In this document: positions 10,395-18,564 of the stretch, piece after piece
How the letters are laid out: every line of letters starts with the position of its first letter
Numbering within the stretch: the first letter of the stretch is position 1
From: DASXZH01 sp963829965
GTDB taxonomy: Bacteria; Armatimonadota; Fimbriimonadia; Fimbriimonadales; Fimbriimonadaceae
NCBI GenBank assembly: GCA_963829965.1
Contig: CAWHLK010000056.1
Location: 124,001 to 188,000, forward strand
Direction of reading: 5' to 3'
Length of the DNA stretch: 64,000 nucleotides
Program-made: the position numbers and the translations under genes
The notes under the pieces: generated by a model
Database searches by the model: none
What the model saw: only the letters and a program-made list of their open reading frames with translations
Told to the model about the DNA's origin: nothing

Positions 10395-11163
10395 CCCAAT
10401 CATTCGTCTCCGCGACGTTCGCAAAACGTACATCATGGGCGACCAAGAGGTTCGTGCCTTGGCCGGGGTCGATCTGGACATCTACGAAGGAGAGTTCGTG
10501 GCGATCATGGGCCCATCCGGTTCGGGGAAATCAACGATGATGCACATCGTGGGCTGTCTGGACGTCCCAACTTCGGGATCGTACGAAATCGACGGCATCG
10601 AAATCTCGGATATGGATGAGGTCGAGTTGGCCAATATCCGCAACCAGAAAATCGGATTTGTATTTCAGGGCTTCAACCTGCTGTCACGGACATCGGCCCT
10701 CGACAACGTGGAACTGCCAATGGTGTATGGGCACCGGAAGGACCGCACCGAGCGTGCTATTTGGGCTCTGGAACGAGTTGGTCTCGGTGACCGGCTTGAT
10801 CACAAGCCGAACGAACTTTCTGGAGGCCAGCAGCAGCGCGTAGCCATTGCGCGGGCCATAGCGACCGAGCCCAAGCTTATCTTGGCCGACGAACCCACAG
10901 GCAACTTGTCCTCTGCGCAAAGCGAGGAGATCATGGGCATCTTCCAGCAGTTAAACGATGAGGGAAGCACGATCGTGATGGTTACTCACGAGCCTGACAT
11001 TGGCCGGCACTGCAAGCGCATGGTTCAAATCAGGGACGGGCGCGTGGTGGATGACTATCCAGTTTCCGACCGGCTCCTCAGCGAAGTTGTCCTTGCAGAA
11101 ATGAAAAAGGAGTCCGAGGCTGAAGCGGCCAGGCTGGCACAATCTCAGGTGGCAATGAGATGA
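10384..11163 (+). CDS. MacB/LolD-type ABC transporter ATPase
   Basis: It shows Walker A MGPSGSGKSTMMHI, Q-loop GFVFQGFNLL, signature LSGGQQQRVAIARA, Walker B LILADEPTGNL and H-loop VTHEPDI. These are standard for the MacB/LolD/FtsE subfamily, which couples ATP use to mechanotransmission rather than substrate translocation through the ATPase. The longer frame from 10255 would only add residues that overlap the upstream gene. The GTG at 10384 (VENSPIIRLRDVRKTY) overlaps that gene's stop by 11 bases and gives the normal family N-terminus. The adjacent permease gene completes the inner-membrane complex. Confidence 0.93.
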   Translation: MENSPIIRLRDVRKTYIMGDQEVRALAGVDLDIYEGEFVAIMGPSGSGKSTMMHIVGCLDVPTSGSYEIDGIEISDMDEVELANIRNQKIGFVFQGFNLLSRTSALDNVELPMVYGHRKDRTERAIWALERVGLGDRLDHKPNELSGGQQQRVAIARAIATEPKLILADEPTGNLSSAQSEEIMGIFQQLNDEGSTIVMVTHEPDIGRHCKRMVQIRDGRVVDDYPVSDRLLSEVVLAEMKKESEAEAARLAQSQVAMR

Positions 11164-12404
11164 ATTTGATCGAGAGCACCAGGCTTGCGCTCCTAGGGCT
11201 AAGCAGCAACAAAATGCGAACAGCGCTAACTATGCTGGGCGTGATCATCGGAGTTGCGGTGGTGATTCTAGTGGTCGCAATTGGCCAAGGCGCGAACAAG
11301 AACATCTCAGACCAGATCAACTCACTGGGTACGAACCTGATCACGGTTCGCCCGAACCCAAGGCAGATCCGCTTGACTGCTGCCGGCTTGACATCCACGA
11401 CGGCAACCCCAGTGGATACCCTGACACTTCAAGACGCAAAGCTACTTCTCAAGACCTTTCCGCAGACGATTGCCGCGGTTTCGCCTCAAGTTCGCGGGAG
11501 CGTGCAGATCCGCTTCAATGGGAAGAACGTTTCCACTACTTGCTACGGCGCCACCGCTAGTTATCAAACAGTGAACGATGCGAGCGCCTATTTGGGGCGT
11601 TGGTTCACCGACTTTGAAGATCAGGGGCACCAGAAGGTCGTCGTGGTTGGCACGTCCGTCGCGCAGAACCTGACTGGGGATTCTTCTTCCGACCTGGTTG
11701 GCCAGCAGATCGAGATCAACGGCGACAACTACAAAGTCGTGGGAATGATGACCCCCAAAGGCGCAGGAGCGTTTGGACAGGATCAAGACGACGCGGTTTT
11801 CGTTCCCCTTACCGACGCCATGCAGCGAGTGTTCGGCAAGACGGTTCTCGATAACCTTTCGGTGAGCGCGGTGAGCACGAACCTCATGACTCTTGCCCAA
11901 GCGGAGATCACGGCCTTCTTGAGGGTGCGCCACCACTTGCAGCCTCCGTTTCCCGCGGATGACGACTTTCAGGTCAACAACCAGACTGAGCTTCTTGCGC
12001 GGTCCGAATCGATTACGGATACGATGACGCTCATGCTCACAGCGGTTGCGATCATTTGTTTGGTCGTGGGTGGAATCGGCATTATGAACATCATGCTGGT
12101 TTCCGTTACCGAGCGAACACGCGAAATCGGAATCCGAAAGGCGATTGGCGCGACCCCTCATGACATTCAACTGCAGTTTTTGATCGAGTCGAGCATTATG
12201 TCGCTTTTGGGCGGTCTGTTAGGAATCGTCGTTGGCGTTGGCGGCAGCTTTATCTTGGGCAAGTTCGGCTGGAACACAGTTGTGAGCATGGGCGCGATCG
12301 GGGTTGCGATAGCGGTGTCTGCAGGTGTCGGCATCTTCTTCGGGATGTATCCGGCCAGCAAAGCAGCGAGCTTGCACCCAATCGATGCTCTTCGCTTCGA
12401 ATGA
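11160..12404 (+). CDS. MacB-like ABC transporter permease (FtsX domain)
   Basis: The 414-residue product has an N-terminal helix (about 18-45), a large periplasmic MacB-PCD domain (about 50-265) and three C-terminal helices of the FtsX domain (about 285-405). The conserved GIMNIMLVSVTERTREIGIR and the P-loop-like KAIGA stretch lie before the last helices. MacB-type permeases with separate ATPase subunits export macrolides, lipopeptides or lipoproteins; the substrate cannot be told from sequence. The ATGA overlap with the ATPase gene indicates coupled translation. The three genes form one export operon. Confidence 0.93.
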   Translation: MNLIESTRLALLGLSSNKMRTALTMLGVIIGVAVVILVVAIGQGANKNISDQINSLGTNLITVRPNPRQIRLTAAGLTSTTATPVDTLTLQDAKLLLKTFPQTIAAVSPQVRGSVQIRFNGKNVSTTCYGATASYQTVNDASAYLGRWFTDFEDQGHQKVVVVGTSVAQNLTGDSSSDLVGQQIEINGDNYKVVGMMTPKGAGAFGQDQDDAVFVPLTDAMQRVFGKTVLDNLSVSAVSTNLMTLAQAEITAFLRVRHHLQPPFPADDDFQVNNQTELLARSESITDTMTLMLTAVAIICLVVGGIGIMNIMLVSVTERTREIGIRKAIGATPHDIQLQFLIESSIMSLLGGLLGIVVGVGGSFILGKFGWNTVVSMGAIGVAIAVSAGVGIFFGMYPASKAASLHPIDALRFE

Positions 12405-12448
12405 GGGCATTTTTTGGTGTTATCTCATGGTACAATCCAATGCCTTGC

Positions 12449-12525
12449 GCGGGCGTAGCTCAGCGGTTTAGAGCGCCGGCCTGTCACGCCGGAGGTCGCG
12501 GGTTCAAATCCCGTCGTCCGCGCCA
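12449..12525 (+). tRNA. tRNA-Asp (GTC), CCA encoded
   Basis: The cloverleaf has acceptor GCGGGCG/CGTCCGC, anticodon stem CCGGC/GCCGG with loop CTGTCAC, T loop TTCAAAT, discriminator G and encoded CCA. A TACAAT -10-like box lies at 12431-12436. It is 15 bases upstream of tRNA-Phe and probably on the same transcript. Confidence 0.97.
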
Positions 12526-12540
12526 TATGATTTGCGACCT

Positions 12541-12616
12541 GCCGCGGTAGCTCAGCTGGTAGAGCAAAGGACTGAAAATCCTTGGGTCGCCGGTTCGATT
12601 CCGGCCTGCGGCACCA
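12541..12616 (+). tRNA. tRNA-Phe (GAA), CCA encoded
   Basis: Acceptor GCCGCGG/CTGCGGC, D arm AGCTCAGCTGGTAGAGC, anticodon stem AGGAC/... with loop CTGAAAA, T loop TTCGATT, discriminator A and encoded CCA. It directly follows tRNA-Asp. Confidence 0.97.
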
Positions 12617-12644
12617 CTCTCCTTTTCACGCCGTTCCTTAATTT

Positions 12645-13408
12645 ATGGACGCCGAACCGCCGAGAGAACCGTGGAAGCGGCGCGTGCTGTGGTGTGTGGC
12701 AGCGTTCTTGTTGGCCGTTACGCTTTGGTCGTTCGTAACACTCTTTGTCCCAGTGCCGCTCATTTATGGCGGTTTGGGGATCCTGGCTAGCCATTTTTTG
12801 TTCTGCCGCTTGCCTTTGCTGTTTACTGCCGGCCGTGCCTCAGAAGGACCAGCATTAAGAGCACCGCTGTGGGGATGCTGGGCGTGTTTATCTTCAGCTG
12901 CGTGGCAGAGTCCGCCCTTCTTTACGGATTTGAGGCGTCTCTTTGTGGACTTGGAGCGTGCGACCTGTTCTGGGATGTGCCCGGCACCGAAACATTAAAG
13001 CTGACCTTCAATGGAAAGCGTGGCGATCTGGAAAGGTTGGCAAGGATGATGCACGAAGACCTGAACTTGAACGAAGTTTCGGAAGGGTTTCCTCCGAAAT
13101 ACAAGGACCCTGCGCCGACGGGCAATGGGAAGGCAGGTAAGAGATCACAATTAATCTCTGATTCCAGATTAAGAGAGTATAGGGATTTGCTGCGGACCAC
13201 TGGTACTCGGAAAGCTTGGGTTTATGGCGCTGGCTGCTATCTCTTTTCCGGTTATGATGAACCCGGGATCGTCGAATCAGAGGCGGGCGGGTATGCCTAT
13301 CTCGACTATCCACCGGCCAAGGTAAACGACTGGACCGATACAACTCAGATGACTCAGGTTGCCTACCGACCCTTGTCTGGCACTGGTATCTCTTTTGGTT
13401 CCGTATAG
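12645..13408 (+). CDS. Integral membrane protein of unknown function, frame broken
   Basis: Two overlapping frames look like one gene. Frame one (12645-12998) gives a short acidic/basic start and two membrane helices (WCVAAFLLAVTLWSFVTLF; IYGGLGILAS). From the T6 run at 12794-12799 the other frame continues the second helix as FFVLPLAFAVYC and then a third helix (GMLGVFIFSCVAESALLYGF). A soluble domain of about 150 residues follows to 13408. One missing T would join them. The soluble part (KLTFNGKRGDLERLARMMH) resembles nothing I recognise. The gene follows the tRNA pair on the same strand. Confidence 0.55.
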
Positions 13409-13853
13409 TCGGGCTTTTGTGACAGCTATCAGGCTGTTGCTACCATTAGGTTATAGTTTTCAGGCCCAACGGGCCGAGAAGAATTGAGCGAAGGGCAAAG
13501 CCCTGGTGGCGAGCATGACGTACCCAGCGTGCCGAAGGGGCGACAGTAGCCTTCCTGGTCGCAAACTGCTACGACTGCATCTTTTATCGCCGACCTCTTA
13601 ATAGTCTGTTAGCGAAGGGGTTTGCCGCGTGACGTTTGGTTCGGCCTGAGAGCCCTCACCCGGATTTTGTGGCGTTTCTTTACCAGGGCTGCGCGGGACA
13701 ATCACCCGCTTGCCCTTCGCTATAACATTTTGCCCTTTCAGGGCTGCTTTAAGGATGGGCTTCGCGCGGTTGCGTTGTTTTTGGTTTTCGCGCTGCTTTT
13801 ATTGTTTTGGTTGGCCGGTGGGCTGTTACAAAGGCCGTTCTTAGACGCGTCAA
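13409..13853. repeat. Intergenic region with inverted repeat copies
   Basis: No convincing gene. A block at about 13463-13560 contains CAGGCCCAACGGGCCGAGAA, then GAGCGAAGGGCAAAGCCCTGG. A related sequence in opposite orientation lies at about 13655-13755 (CAGGGCTGCGCGGGACAATC, CCTTCGCTATAACATTTTGC, CCCTTTCAGGGCTG), whose reverse complement again reads CAGCCCTGAAAGGGC...GCGAAGGGCAAGC. Both have small internal hairpins. They look like copies of a dispersed intergenic repeat. The open frame at 13622-13972 across it is repeat-derived. Confidence 0.45.
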
Positions 13854-15011
13854 ATGTTCTCAACAATGAAGAACATCCTGCTCGCATTTGTATTTCTGTT
13901 CGCCCTCAGCGCGGGTGCGTGCGCTTCGATCGGCATCACTGGGAGTATTTCCTGGGAGAAGGTCGGCGATGATTACACCTACACGCTCACGATCAACAAC
14001 ACCGGCACTACCGACATCGGCAGCATGTTTTTTGCCTGGATCCCGGGCCAAAACTATCTGCCGAGCACACCCTCCTCTGCAACTTCGCCAAGCGGCTGGA
14101 GTTTGGTTGGCATCAACCAAGCGGGCGGGGGCCAAGGTGGCTCCATCGAGTGGCAGGCAAATACGCCTCTGACGGCAGGGCACTCGCTCACCGGTTTCAC
14201 ATTTACGACCGTAGATACTCCCTCGGAGATCTTTGCAACGAGCCCCTACTTCAACGCCCCCGTAACAACCACCGTCGCTTATGAAGGCGGTTTATTTTCC
14301 CAAACGAGCGAAACATTCACGTTTTCGGAAGCGACTACTTCCAGCGTTACACTCGACTTGGCTGCATCACACGCGGTGAGCGGGCACAACGTGGGCGGTA
14401 CAGTGAGCCTCGGCGAGTCAGCAACTTCCGCGACGGCCGTTGATCTTGCCTCAAGCGATCCAGCCGCGGCCGGAGTGCCTGCAACACTGGAGATAGAGTC
14501 AGGGCAGGCTGAAGGAGCTTTTGGGGTGACGGTCAGGCAGGTGAATGCGCCCATCACGGTGACAATCACCGCAAGGCTCGGCACGGATACCTCGGATAAG
14601 ACTCTTCTTGTTTCTCCTGTGGAGCTTTCTAGCGTTCAACTATCCTCCACAACGGTTTACGGCGGAACGGGTGTCACAGGAACTGCCGTTTTCGATGGGT
14701 TGACGCCCAGTAAGGGCACGTTGACATTGAAGTCGAATAGCCTGGACGCCGTTGTCCCCTCTACTGCCGAGGTCGCCGCTGGCAGTACGTCTTCTCGCTT
14801 TGGCATCAGCACAAAAACGGTGGCGGCCGATACAACAGCGAAGATATCCGTTACCTACGAAGGAATCACGGAAACCGCAACTCTGATGATCGTGCCTAGG
14901 CCTGGTTCAGTCGCCTTGCTGTTCGGGAGCGGGCTCAATGGACGGGCGCTGAACGCAGGTTCCCCCTCAGCTCTTGCGGTGGTGGCTAAGCGAGAGTCCC
15001 TACCGGCATAG
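13854..15011 (+). CDS. Secreted protein with Ig-like repeats
   Basis: A signal peptide (MKNILLAFVFLFALSAGACA, starting at the internal ATG 13866) precedes a beta-rich domain of about 120 residues with ISWEKVGDDYTYTLTINN and MFFAWIPGQNYLP. Two Ig-like modules of about 85 residues follow (SSVTLDLAASHAVSGHNVGG...; SVQLSSTTVYGGTGVTGTAV...). The same module type occurs twice in the Kelch-like protein at 45724-47766. The final residues (PRPGSVALLFGSGLNG) vaguely recall a PEP-CTERM anchor but no terminal Arg cluster is present. Likely exported to periplasm or surface; function unknown. Either ATG, 13854 or 13866, may be used. Confidence 0.75.
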   Translation: MFSTMKNILLAFVFLFALSAGACASIGITGSISWEKVGDDYTYTLTINNTGTTDIGSMFFAWIPGQNYLPSTPSSATSPSGWSLVGINQAGGGQGGSIEWQANTPLTAGHSLTGFTFTTVDTPSEIFATSPYFNAPVTTTVAYEGGLFSQTSETFTFSEATTSSVTLDLAASHAVSGHNVGGTVSLGESATSATAVDLASSDPAAAGVPATLEIESGQAEGAFGVTVRQVNAPITVTITARLGTDTSDKTLLVSPVELSSVQLSSTTVYGGTGVTGTAVFDGLTPSKGTLTLKSNSLDAVVPSTAEVAAGSTSSRFGISTKTVAADTTAKISVTYEGITETATLMIVPRPGSVALLFGSGLNGRALNAGSPSALAVVAKRESLPA

Positions 15012-15023
15012 TTCTGCTCAACG

Positions 15024-15047
15024 GATGGCCCGCAGTCCCGGGCCATC
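15024..15047 (+). terminator. Possible terminator hairpin
   Basis: A perfect 9-bp stem (GATGGCCCG / CGGGCCATC, loop CAGTCC) lies 13 bases after the secreted-protein stop. There is no T tract, so it may instead stabilise the mRNA end. Confidence 0.4.
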
Positions 15048-15181
15048 ACCCCCTGACCGAAGGGCCGAATCCTGCGTGCGAACTGTCCATCCGGAATGTG
15101 TCATACCGGTCCAACGGTCATGGCAAGGCCCTTCGACATCTCATTGATAGGTTGGGCGACATGCCAGCTGACAAGGCTTCT

Positions 15182-15763
15182 CTAATCTTCAACTGAAGCC
15201 GCCGGTTTCTCGAACCGCCGATCAGGTATTAGCCAGATAAGGGCGACCACAGCGTAAAGTGCGCAGGAAACGAACCGTGCCGGCCAAGCGAGTCCTACTG
15301 CCGCCACATAAAGAACAATGGAGAACTTGCCCTTGAAGTCGCTGCCAAGCGATTTTGCAAATTGTGATCCTTTGCCGTTAGCCCCGATCAAGGCCACCGT
15401 AAGAATCGTGTAGGCGATTGCGCACATTAGCAAGAGAAAGCCATAGAGTGCGACGGGAACGCGATCGAACTGGCTGCCCATCCATTCGGTGGCAAAGGGA
15501 ATCAATGAAAGCCAAAACAGCAAATGCAGGTTTGCCCAGAGCACCGCGCCGTTCACCTTGTTCACCGCCTGCATCATGTGATGGTGGTTGTTCCAGTAAA
15601 TGCCGAGGAACACAAAGCTCAGAAGGTAGCCCAACAAAGCAGGGGACATCTTACAAAGGGCCAAGAGGGTTGGTTGGGCCGGCACTTTGAGCTCCAACAC
15701 CATCACGGTGATGATGATCGCGATGACGCCATCGGTAAACGCCTCCAGCCTGCCCTTGTGCAT
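15182..15763 (-). CDS. TMEM175-family potassium channel (DUF1211)
   Basis: The N-terminus RLEAFTDGVIAIIITVMVLE carries the (F)(S/T)D selectivity-filter helix that defines bacterial TMEM175 proteins, tetrameric K+-selective leak channels. Six membrane helices are visible over 193 residues, including HHHMMQAVNKVNG between helices 2 and 3 and WLSLIPFATEWMG. The start is set at MHKGRLEAF (15763) because this is where the family begins. An upstream ATG at 15835 would make the gene overlap the divergent racemase. It has no operon partner. Confidence 0.9.
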   Translation of the reverse strand: MHKGRLEAFTDGVIAIIITVMVLELKVPAQPTLLALCKMSPALLGYLLSFVFLGIYWNNHHHMMQAVNKVNGAVLWANLHLLFWLSLIPFATEWMGSQFDRVPVALYGFLLLMCAIAYTILTVALIGANGKGSQFAKSLGSDFKGKFSIVLYVAAVGLAWPARFVSCALYAVVALIWLIPDRRFEKPAASVED

Positions 15764-15806
15764 GTGGGCTAATTGTGGCCCAGGTTTGTGAGGTAAGACG
15801 ATTCCT

Positions 15807-16523
15807 ATGCAAACCATTGGCCTTATTGGAGGCATGAGCTGGGAGTCGACCGCCGAGTATTACCGCCTGCTGAATCGCATGGTTCGCGAGCGATGCGGCA
15901 GGCAGCATTCCGCAAGGGTCCTGCTTAACAGCGTTGATTTCCAAGATATTGAGCCCCTAATGCAGGTCGGTGAATGGGATGCGGTCGCGGTAAAGCTCAT
16001 GCACTATGGGCAGCAGCTCGTCACGGGCGGAGCGGACTTCGTCATGTTGTGCACGAACTCGCCTCACGTAATCGCAGATCAGTTGGAAGCTTCGCTGTCC
16101 GTCCCGTTCATTCATATCGTGGACCCTGTGGGCGAGGAAATCAAACGGCTAGGCCTGCGCAAAGTTGGCCTGCTTGGAACCCGATTTACGATGGAGAAAC
16201 CGTTCTTCCGGGATCGTCTGGAGTTTAAGTTTGGCGTCGAGACACTGATCCCGGACGAAAGTGACCGGCAGATGCTTCATCGAACGATCTTTGAAGAGCT
16301 TGTTAAGGGAGTTTTCAGCGACGAGACGAAAACAGCCTATGAAACGGTCATCAACGAACTCGTCCAGGAAGGGGCAGAGGCAGTCATTTTGGGCTGTACG
16401 GAGATCGCTTTGCTTATCCCGCCGGCGGATTCCGGGGTCACTCTTTTGGACACCACGGCGCTTCACTGCAGGGCGGCAATCGATAGAGCGCTGATCCCTT
16501 TGCAACCGGCAAACGTAAGATAA
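15807..16523 (+). CDS. Aspartate/glutamate racemase family protein
   Basis: IGLIGGMSWESTAEYYRLLN is the start typical of the RacD/YgeA group. The two catalytic cysteines lie in LCTNSPHV (about residue 84) and LGCTEIALL (about 195). The enzymes interconvert L- and D-aspartate or related amino acids without cofactor, in the cytoplasm. The length of 238 residues is usual. The stop is nine bases before the transaldolase gene on the same strand, so the two may form an operon, although no metabolic link is evident. Confidence 0.92.
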   Translation: MQTIGLIGGMSWESTAEYYRLLNRMVRERCGRQHSARVLLNSVDFQDIEPLMQVGEWDAVAVKLMHYGQQLVTGGADFVMLCTNSPHVIADQLEASLSVPFIHIVDPVGEEIKRLGLRKVGLLGTRFTMEKPFFRDRLEFKFGVETLIPDESDRQMLHRTIFEELVKGVFSDETKTAYETVINELVQEGAEAVILGCTEIALLIPPADSGVTLLDTTALHCRAAIDRALIPLQPANVR

Positions 16524-16532
16524 ACTGAAACC

Positions 16533-17213
16533 ATGAAGATTTTTGTCGACACCGGCGATATTGAAGAAGTTAAGAAGGCGGCCGATTTCGGCATCCTCGA
16601 TGGCGTAACCACCAATCCAACGCTGATTGCAAAGACGGGGAAGGGCTTTAAAGAGACGGTCCTTAAGATTTGCGAGGCGGTTCCCGGAGGCGAGATCAGC
16701 GCTGAAGTGGTAGCCACCAACTACGACGACATGCTGAAGGAGGCGCTGGAGGTATCCAGTTGGCATCCGCAGATCGTGGTGAAGGTGCCCATGATCCAGC
16801 CGGGAGTAAAGCTCATCAAGGAGCTGACCAGCCGAGGGATCAAAACGAATTGCACTCTTGTTTTCTCCGTTTCTCAAGCTTTGCTTGCAGCTAAAGCCGG
16901 CGCAACCTTCATCAGCAACTTTGTTGGCCGGGTGGACGATATTTCAGGAAACGGCATGGAGGCAGTTGCCGAAGCGGTTCGAATGGTCGAAAACTACGAG
17001 TACGAGAGCCAAATTCTCGTCGCTTCGGTCCGACACCCGCTGCATGTGGTGGAGGCTATGGCAACCGGCGCCCACATTGCCACAATGCCATACAAGATAA
17101 TTGAGGATTTGTTCAAGCACCCGTTAACCGATATCGGCCTTCAGCGCTTCCTGGACGACTGGAACAAGGCCGGTCTGAGCATCTTGGAAAAGAAGCAGCC
17201 TGTCGGCGTTTAA
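16533..17213 (+). CDS. tal: Transaldolase, short TalC/Fsa type
   Basis: MKIFVDTGDIEEVKKAADFG and DGVTTNPTLIAK are the signature start of the small (about 220-residue) transaldolase/fructose-6-phosphate aldolase family. The Schiff-base lysine is in VVKVPMI (about residue 86). Such enzymes work in the non-oxidative pentose phosphate pathway, moving a dihydroxyacetone unit between sugar phosphates. Whether it acts as transaldolase or as aldolase cannot be decided from these motifs. It lies nine bases after the racemase gene and converges on the lipoprotein cluster, with a hairpin between them. Confidence 0.93.
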   Translation: MKIFVDTGDIEEVKKAADFGILDGVTTNPTLIAKTGKGFKETVLKICEAVPGGEISAEVVATNYDDMLKEALEVSSWHPQIVVKVPMIQPGVKLIKELTSRGIKTNCTLVFSVSQALLAAKAGATFISNFVGRVDDISGNGMEAVAEAVRMVENYEYESQILVASVRHPLHVVEAMATGAHIATMPYKIIEDLFKHPLTDIGLQRFLDDWNKAGLSILEKKQPVGV

Positions 17214-17248
17214 AAATCCCCGTTGACCCGTTTACGGTTTAGCGAATC

Positions 17249-17272
17249 AGTGCCAGTTTAACCACTGGCACT
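17249..17272. terminator. Intergenic hairpin between convergent genes
   Basis: A perfect 9-bp stem (AGTGCCAGT / ACTGGCACT, loop TTAACC) lies between the convergent transaldolase and lipoprotein genes. No T tract on either strand, so termination activity is uncertain. Confidence 0.4.
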
Positions 17273-17292
17273 AGACTGGTCGAGGCTCTGAC

Positions 17293-17913
17293 CTAACTCT
17301 TTCTCTTGAAGCTCACGGTTTGGGGCGGTACGGTTTGTCCGTTTGGCCCGGGCATGGAGGGTGTCACGAAAGAAAAGTGGTCCTTGTCCTGCCATGTAAT
17401 CTGAACCGTAGCAGGTTTCGCTTTCGAAAGACTCTTCGCTACGGCCGCATTGAACTGGGTGACTTTGTCTTTGAATGATGCCTCGTTCGTGCTTCGTACC
17501 ATCGAAACCGGTTTCATCGTGAGCTGGGTGCCTTGTAGCTGATACGAATTCACATTCTTTTGACTCAGCGTTCCCTTCTTGTCGGGCGCCGGCGCGGTGA
17601 GTTCGGTTATAAGTTGATCCTTGGTGATCGTCACAGTGGGGATCGTGGCGCCTTTCGGCGAGTTTGAAGGAACCCACTGCCCAACTAGGCTGTAGGTTTT
17701 GCCGTTCGATTTGGCGGGCGGGGCGGATTGCAGGGAACTGCCTGCGTCGGCAGTTGTTGTCCCGCTAGGAGTTGTTGCATCGCTTGAAGCAGAACTGCTG
17801 GACGGGTTGGTCGAGGCGGAACCGGTTGTTGAAGAGCTGGTTCCAGCAGAGCCTTTACACCCTGCGATGACGCAGGCAAGGCAGACGGCAAAAAGTAAGC
17901 GTCCGGTGGACAT
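17293..17913 (-). CDS. Lipoprotein, member 1 of three tandem relatives
   Basis: A type II signal peptide ends in the lipobox CVIAGC (lipid Cys about residue 19 from the ATG at 17913; an ATG at 17943 adds ten residues). A Ser/Thr/Ala-rich linker follows, then a folded domain opening with YSLVGQWVPSN and ending WQDKDHFSFVTPSMPG. The same order of motifs (S-L-x-G-x-W-D/V, an expected threonine-rich strand, K-D-K-KGT, final W-x-D strand) occurs in the next two genes. The fold resembles the lipocalin-like or DUF5004-type small lipoproteins. Function unknown; it is predicted to be membrane-anchored. Confidence 0.65.
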   Translation of the reverse strand: MSTGRLLFAVCLACVIAGCKGSAGTSSSTTGSASTNPSSSSASSDATTPSGTTTADAGSSLQSAPPAKSNGKTYSLVGQWVPSNSPKGATIPTVTITKDQLITELTAPAPDKKGTLSQKNVNSYQLQGTQLTMKPVSMVRSTNEASFKDKVTQFNAAVAKSLSKAKPATVQITWQDKDHFSFVTPSMPGPNGQTVPPQTVSFKRKS

Positions 17914-17971
17914 GATAGGGAGTGTAGCAATATTTGCGTTCAAAAGGTTCCTTGCGCTTGAACAAGGACAT

Positions 17972-18532
17972 CTACTGAGCCGCGCGTCTATGGAGTTTTA
18001 CCGTTGTCTTATCCGGTGCGATGAAATCGAGCTCGGCATTGTCTCCGTCAATCCACTTCAAGGTGCCGGTTTGCGGAGGACTCGATGCAGTTTGGGACAA
18101 AGTTTCCTCGTTCGTTTTATCCACATCCGTCTGCAGGGCGGCATCGTCCGTGGTTTCCTTTCCGGTTTTCGGCTGTAGGCTGATGTTGGCCCCATCAAGT
18201 TTGTAGGTTCCGATGATCGTGATGGTAAGCGTTCCTTTGCCGTCCTTTGTGCCTGCAACCGCCGTGATTATCACGCTGCCATCGTCTCGGAACTCGTAGG
18301 TTGCCGACTTCATTTCCGGGGAGTCAAAATCCCAGACCCCAACGAGCGAATCACCCTTCGAGTTGCCATGGGAGGGTCCGTGGGAATGCTTCTTAGCTAG
18401 GGCAGCCCCGGACTCGGGCTGGCCCGAATCCTTGGCCTGGGCGACAACGTTTGTCGCGCTATCCGACCCGCCTTTGCATCCCGCTAAAATGCCCACGCAG
18501 GCACATAGCAAAAGGAGCTGTTTCAGGGCCAT
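17972..18532 (-). CDS. Lipoprotein, member 2 of three tandem relatives
   Basis: The lipobox is GILAGCKGG (Cys about residue 19). The domain begins SLVGVWDFDSPEMKSATYEF, with RDDGSVIITAVAGT, KDGKGTLTITIIGTYKLDG and a terminal GTLKWIDGDNAELDF strand. This copy most clearly shows the pattern: a fit-to-model strand for a total, a test of degree, a Thr/Lys-rich loop and a W-x-D closure, as in lipocalin-like domains. The 186-residue protein is on the same strand as its neighbours and separated by short gaps, so one transcript is likely. The product is unidentified. Confidence 0.65.
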   Translation of the reverse strand: MALKQLLLLCACVGILAGCKGGSDSATNVVAQAKDSGQPESGAALAKKHSHGPSHGNSKGDSLVGVWDFDSPEMKSATYEFRDDGSVIITAVAGTKDGKGTLTITIIGTYKLDGANISLQPKTGKETTDDAALQTDVDKTNEETLSQTASSPPQTGTLKWIDGDNAELDFIAPDKTTVKLHRRAAQ

Positions 18533-18564
18533 AGGCCCATTGTAGCAGTCTGGGTTTGCAGCCG

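Noticed and set aside
12449..12616. tRNA pair as an integration site
   Set aside because: No integrase, duplicated tRNA end or phage gene is seen nearby.
13622..13972. Open frame of 116 codons with a hydrophobic stretch
   Set aside because: It spans the repeat region and overlaps the signal-peptide start of the next gene; no coding-like features apart from length.
14880..15011. PEP-CTERM sorting signal on the secreted Ig-like protein
   Set aside because: PRPGSVALLFGSG resembles the start of such a signal, but the hydrophobic helix is short and the final basic cluster is missing.
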